Source: Humulus lupulus
Taxonomy: Eukaryota; Streptophyta; Magnoliopsida; Rosales; Cannabaceae
DNA length: 64,000 nucleotides
NCBI RefSeq assembly: GCF_963169125.1
Contig: NC_084800.1
Location: 145,882,397-145,946,396 of the forward strand
Direction of reading: 5' to 3'
The translations under genes and the position numbers were made by a program. The notes beneath the pieces are model-generated. The model saw only the letters and a program-made list of their open reading frames with translations. It ran no database searches and was not told where the DNA came from. Shown here piece by piece: positions 59,641 to 64,000 of the stretch; the first letter of the stretch is position 1, and the number at the start of each line of letters is the position of its first letter.

Positions 59641-60243
59641 CGGCACTTCGTGTGCGAGTCCGTGCGAGGCCCATCGCGCTCGCGCCCTCGAGAGGCCCTT
59701 CGGGCCATCGTCTTTTCAGGAGACCGTCACCCTGTCACCCCACACATCTGGGTCTAAGCCACACCGCAAGGAAGGCCTACGAAGGAGGCATCTCACCTCG
59801 CCCACTTAGACGCCTGGCGAGGCCACGTGCTTATCGCCTATGTCCGTGGGTGACCTCGGGGTATTTCAAGAGTCCCATACCAAGGGTCCCATTCCTTGCA
59901 CCTTGAGATCCCTATGCTTAGGAGATCCAGTACAAGTCAAATGGGACATATTTGTAGGACCAAGCACTAAGTACGGATACCAGTGCCAGTGAGATTGCAG
60001 GGGTAAGAATCATGGTCCGTACGTCTACGGTCATAGGTCAGAGCCAACACCACTACCTACTGCGCCACTGCGCCTGCCACCACGCATCAGACATGGGTAC
60101 AAACAAGTAGTGGAGACATCCTCCTGACACCCGCTCCTGTACAGGTTGTACAAACACGACCTCTGAAGCCACTCCCCTGACACAGTACGTATGTACCACT
60201 TGGTCCCCTGGACCACTATGTACCTAAGGCCATTAGAGCCTAC

Positions 60244-60250
60244 TATAAAA
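60244..60250 (+). promoter_or_regulatory. TATA box in S4
   Basis: TATAAAA in CCTACTATAAAACGAAC, at the place equivalent to F's LTR TATA. Confidence 0.65.
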
Positions 60251-60449
60251 CGAACTCTAAGACCACCTGAAAGGGGGTTGGAAATTTTACTGTAGCAGAG
60301 GCTTAAGTGTGAATGAAAGACTGAATTCTCCATTATTGTTCTATCATTGTTCTTGAGTTATTGTTCAAGTTTTTACAGCTTTCCGATTAGTAATCTTAAT
60401 TTGATAATTTTTCCAACTTAACTTAGTTGACGAGTTCTCACCGTCAACA

Positions 60450-60663
60450 ATATATAAATATTATCTCAAATAGATCAATGATTATATACACTTATATGAA
60501 TTGCTAAAGCGTTAAACTTTGATATATTCTATTTTCTCTCCATAGCACATCAAACACCAAATGCTTTTTTTTCTCCTTTATGCTATTAAATAATTATTGT
60601 ACCCTTACTTTCTTCATTCTAACATTGTTCTTTACTGAATGGTTACTAGTGCAGTTTACTAAG
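60450..60663. other. Spacer between S4 and reversed F-family LTR
   Basis: 214 bp of AT-rich sequence with T- and A-rich runs and no recognisable feature beyond the ATATA copy at its left edge. Confidence 0.5.
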
Positions 60664-60856
60664 TGTTGACAGTGAAATCTCGTCAACGATATAAGGTTAG
60701 AAAACTGAGATTGTATTGCCAAAGATATCTTAGAAGAAGATAGAGTGAACTTGAAGGAGTAAATATGCAGAACTGCAGCGGAGTAAAAATTGTATATCAG
60801 TTAACTGCCTTAGCGTACAATCAATTTTCCAACCCCTTTGTCGAAGGGGTCAAGGT

Positions 60857-60865
60857 CTATTTATA
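60857..60865 (-). promoter_or_regulatory. TATA box in reversed F-family LTR
   Basis: Minus strand TATAAATAG, in the same relative place as in F's LTR. Confidence 0.6.
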
Positions 60866-61574
60866 AATGGGCTTTAATGTCCCCTTGTACATGGTGGTCC
60901 CTTGGGACAAACTAGTGCATGAGTACACTATCCATATAGTTGAACAGATGCTAGTGGTGTTGAAAGAGTAATGGTCGGCTCTAGTACATGTCTGCAAAAG
61001 TACTCCTGCCTTGATACCATATTATGCCTCCACCACTTGTCGGGTACGGACCGCATAAGCGTGTTGAGGGAGTCCTTACCATGTACTATTCTAGTACTGC
61101 CACTACCTGTCTGGCGTGGACACCGTATCCGCACTCTAACTCATCTTGGTCTGTAGGTTCATTCCGTATCCCTTTTGAATTCATGTCGGATCGCTGTGAG
61201 GCCTTTCCTGACCTTCCTTGAATGCACGTTCAAGAGGCCCTTGACTCTACCTCTTGTAAGACTCATAGGGCAAGTGGTGCTCTGTTGGTGTCACTTATCT
61301 CGAGAAGAGAGATAAGGCCTCTTCAACGACGCCTGCTTCGTCTGTGATGAGGCATGGTGCCCATGTATGGGATGAGGATCTCACCTCCTGGGACCATTGC
61401 CCTGTAGCCTTCATATGTTAGGTCCTTGGTGCATGGACATGGGGCATATGGGGCGAGGCACTAGGTACGATGTCGTAGCACACGACCCTGGGCTTGAGGC
61501 ACTTGGACGAGGCTACGTGAGGCTCAGGGCGAGACGCTAGGGGCGATGTTCGCCTCTTCTGGCGCTAGGCACAT

Positions 61575-61870
61575 GGCCACGCTATGCGAGGCTCGGGGCG
61601 AGACGCTAGGGGCGAGGCACTTGGACTCCCTATGCGAGGCTTGGGGTGAGATGCTAGGGGCAAGGTTCTTGGCCTCCCTATGCGAGGCTTGGGGCAAGAC
61701 ACTAGGGGTGAGGCACTTAGCCTCGCTATTGGAGGCTTGGGGCGAGATGCTAGAGGCGAGGCACCTAGCCTCGCTATGGGAGGCTTGGGACGAGACGCTA
61801 GGGGCGAGGCACGTAGCCTCGCTATGTGAGGCTTGGAGCGAGACGCTAGGTGCGAGGCTGGTGAGCCTCA
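61575..61870. repeat. 48-bp minisatellite (about 6 units)
   Basis: Unit starts (TATGCGAGGCTTGGGG-type) fall at 61583, 61631, 61679, 61727, 61775 and 61823, exactly 48 apart. Since 48 is divisible by 3, it yields 16-residue repeating frames on both strands (for example LASLCEAWGETLGARH) that are not genes. Confidence 0.9.
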
Positions 61871-62592
61871 TGATAGGGATGCGCGCAACTAATGAGCCTC
61901 TCAAGATGGATGCACGAGGCTAGTGAGTCTCGTGAGGGGCTCGCTGTGCGAGGGGCCGAGACATGTGAGGTAGGGCTATGCAGAAATTTTTACAACCCGC
62001 CCAACCCGAATAATCCGCCCAAACCAACCTGAAAAAACCGCCAAAAAACGCAACTCGAATAAACCGACCAAAATTTAAACCGCCCAATTGTTACATTGGG
62101 CGGGTTGAAAATAATTATCAACCCGCCCAATTAAGAATTTATTATTTTTAATATATTCAAATAAATATATAAATTAATTAAGTTTTGTTTTAATTTTTTT
62201 ACTATAAATTTAAAATATTGTTTTAAGCTTAAAAAATAAACTTCACATTATTAGTGTTGACTGTGATTTTAGCCAACGACGTAAGAACGTCAACTACGAC
62301 AAGCCTTCAAGAGAATTATAAATGACAACAGACAGTTTTTATCAATGAAAGTAAATAACACGAGATTTTATAGTGGTTCAGCCCCGATAATCGGTAATAG
62401 CCTAATCCACTTAGAGATTTTATCACTGTATTCACACTCAAGATCAGATGAACCAATGTCAACTGAGTTTCTTCAGTGCAAATATTCCAGAATACAAAAA
62501 GGGGTTCTCTCAGGAAAAACACTTTCTCTCTCTAGAACACAGGTTAACTCTTAATTTTTGCCCAAAATTCCTTTTACAATCCTCCCAACTCT

Positions 62593-62601
62593 CTATTTAT
62601 A
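62593..62601 (-). promoter_or_regulatory. TATA box in S3
   Basis: Minus strand TATAAATAG, matching T1's TATA at 9502. Confidence 0.65.
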
Positions 62602-62864
62602 GACCTGGGATTCACAACTGGTATGCCCTTTAGATAGGGATATTTTATTATTCACCTTATATTTATATTACAATAAATGTTTAAAATACAACTGATCCCT
62701 AAAGTCGAGTGAGGAGTGAGAGATTCTCGGATGCCTAGACCAATTCTCACTGAAGTCGTTTCAGGAAGCTTGACGTAGTCTCACATGCATGTTGATTACT
62801 CCTTCAAGCTTTCTGTGGGTCAAAGGTGGTATATGCATGGCTCTCCTCGGACCAAAAATCATGT

Positions 62865-63540
62865 AAGTTGGGCTCTCCTCGGACCAAGGTGGTCCAAGCC
62901 CACCTCCTTTGCTCCTTACCTCGGGTAACTCTGAGGTAAGCTCCTCCAAGACTTGTCCGATCGGACACAATGGCTTCCTCTTCGGTCTAAGGTGGTTCGA
63001 ACCATCCTCTTTGGCATCCCTCCTCGGTCAAGTCCAAGCCTTTTTCCTTCAACCAAGGTCCGATCGGACCTTGTACTCTTCTCCTCGGACCAAGGTGGTC
63101 CGAGCCATCTTTTCATGCCATCTCCTTGGACCAAGGTGGTCCAAGCCATCTTCTCCATTCCATCTCCTCGGACCAAAATGGTCCAAGGCACCTCCCATGG
63201 GCATGCCCGATCGGACATGATGCCCTTGTCCTCGGACCAAAATGGTCCGAGCCTTCCTTTTTCAACCAAGGTCCGATCGGACCTTGAAATCTTCTCCTCG
63301 GACCAAGGTGGTCCGAGCCTACTTCCCTCCTCCTTCTCACCTTGTACAAGCCCAAGCATACCTCTTCCATGGCGCATCCGATCGGCCATTATGTGGCTTT
63401 CCCCTTGACTAAAACTTAAGTCTTAGTCATTCTACTCAAACACGTCCAAGCCACTACTTAGGAAACCTTGAGAGGTTTACCTTAGACACACTCGAGCCAA
63501 CATATCAAGAGGCTCCTCAAGCTTAGGTCCGATCGGACCT
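62865..63540. repeat. Palindromic repeat cluster in S3
   Basis: CTCCTCGGACCAAGGTGGTCC-like units, some mutated, occur near 62877, 63087, 63120, 63164, 63228 and 63293. The perfect 18-bp palindrome AAGGTCCGATCGGACCTT occurs at about 63055 and 63267, with shorter forms CCGATCGG near 62957, 63209, 63379 and 63527. Spacing is irregular. Confidence 0.85.
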
Positions 63541-64000
63541 GTTGCTTTTATCCCTTGAACCAAAATCCAAATCTCTCCCTCAATCTTCTTGGACTTGGCT
63601 TTAAATCAATTATTAGGGTCTTCAAACTGGGGTCTGAGCCAAGCAACCCTTAGACCAAATATTTTCTTCGGTCGGGTGTATTTGACTTGACTATCTGTCC
63701 AATTTCTTAACTGATGTATTGGGCCATTGCTAAGCCAGATCACCCCACTAACTCATGCCATGTGCCAATTTTATTGCCACATCATTCTTTTCAAATTTTT
63801 GGGATAACAATTAGTAGTAGTATTTAAAAGAAAAAAATTACAAAAATGTAAAAAAAAAAAATACTACTTTTGTTTGGGCGGGTTGACCCGACCAACCCGC
63901 CCAAAAAAAATACAATTTTGGTTTGGGCCGGTTAACCCGACGAACCCGCCCAAATTATTGGACGGGTTAAAAAAAATTTGTTTCTTAATTGGGCAAGTTA

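Larger units (their letters stand above)
58898..60449 (+). repeat. S4: solo LTR of the F family
   Basis: It starts TGTTGATGCTCAAAATCTCA and ends TCACCGTCAACA, both similar to F's LTR ends. The ATATA flanks (58893-58897 and 60450-60454) match but are AT-rich. A TATA box is at 60244-60250. The GC-rich half carries a long minisatellite. No internal region is present. Confidence 0.83.
60664..61970 (-). repeat. F-family LTR, reversed, cut on the right by an hAT-like element
   Basis: On the minus strand it ends CGTTGACGAGATTTCACTGTCAACA, similar to F and S4 LTR ends; here it begins at 60664 on the plus strand. The minus-strand TATA box is at 60857-60865. The GC-rich part from 61440 on includes a 48-bp minisatellite. 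The LTR start is not reached before the hAT-like element at 61971, so the rest may lie beyond the window. Confidence 0.75.
62255..63809 (-). repeat. S3: Tat-like solo LTR inside the hAT-like element
   Basis: Perfect ATTAG copies flank it (62250-62254 and 63810-63814). On the minus strand it starts TGTTATCCCAAAAATT and ends CACAGTCAACA, like T1's LTR (TGTTATCC...GGTCAACA). The minus-strand TATA is at 62593-62601. No internal region is present. The centre holds a cluster of short palindromic repeats. Confidence 0.87.
61971..64000. mobile_element. hAT-like element, right end outside window, holding S3
   Basis: It begins TAGGGCTATGCAG, like the hAT ends at 32113. The left subterminal region (61990-62125) is rich in AACCCGCCCAA and its complement, and the same motifs return at 63870-63960. 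With S3 (1555 bp plus one target copy) removed, about 470 bp are seen. The right terminal repeat and the 8-bp duplication (left candidate ATGTGAGG at 61963-61970) lie beyond 64000. No transposase is seen. Confidence 0.65.

Noticed and set aside
59074..59646. 190-codon minus-strand frame and several overlapping frames on both strands
   Set aside because: Open only because the GCGAGGCC minisatellite avoids stops in all frames. Composition is repetitive and there is no domain.
61524..61923. Pair of 125-codon frames on opposite strands with 16-residue repeats
   Set aside because: Produced by an exact 48-bp minisatellite (a multiple of three) inside an LTR; not a repeat protein.
62916..63389. 157-codon minus-strand and 151-codon plus-strand frames
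   Set aside because: Arise from the palindromic repeat cluster in solo LTR S3; no domain.

Overview
This window is plant nuclear heterochromatin, most likely from a dicot. It is built entirely of transposable elements, and I see no host gene, tRNA, rRNA or CRISPR array. The elements belong to plant-type lineages of Ty3/gypsy (Tat-like with two RNase H domains, Athila-like, Tekay/Del-like chromovirus), Ty1/copia (SIRE/Maximus-like) and hAT-like DNA transposons. All coding regions carry stops, frameshifts or deletions, so no element here looks able to move by itself.

Layout. (1) 1-9827: Tat-like element T1 on the plus strand, running in from the left edge, with gag, pol, a spliced gene on the opposite strand, and its 3' LTR. 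It sits in an old Tekay-like LTR piece (9828-10175). (2) 10176-58570: a nest. Minus-strand copia element D is split at 11962/56633 by plus-strand Tat-like element F (11963-56632). F is split at 20613/52538 by minus-strand Tekay-like element C (20614-52537), which landed in F's own antisense gene. C is split at 25562/50037 by plus-strand Athila-like element E (25563-50036; target duplication GAGTC). E is split inside its 5' LTR by minus-strand Tekay-like element B (26343-37852), and B carries an hAT-like element in its protease region (32113-33662). The depth is therefore D > F > C > E > B > hAT. Side insertions are solo LTR S1 in C's left LTR (20739-23108) and solo LTR S2 in E (39951-41799). 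(3) 58571-64000: solo LTR S4 (58898-60449), a reversed LTR piece of the same family (60664-61970), and an hAT-like element starting at 61971 that holds Tat-like solo LTR S3 (62255-63809) and runs off the right edge.

The nesting is supported by target-site duplications, by reading frames that resume across inserts, and for B by an uninterrupted copy of the target in E's other LTR. The most biologically interesting unit is the antisense gene of T1 (8386-5733, minus strand). It has three coding introns with canonical splice sites and compatible phases, plus a probable 5' UTR intron, and it encodes a protein resembling the 'putative gypsy type transposon' domain followed by coiled coil. A broken copy lies at the same place in F. 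Assignments rest on motif recognition by eye; no database search was run.
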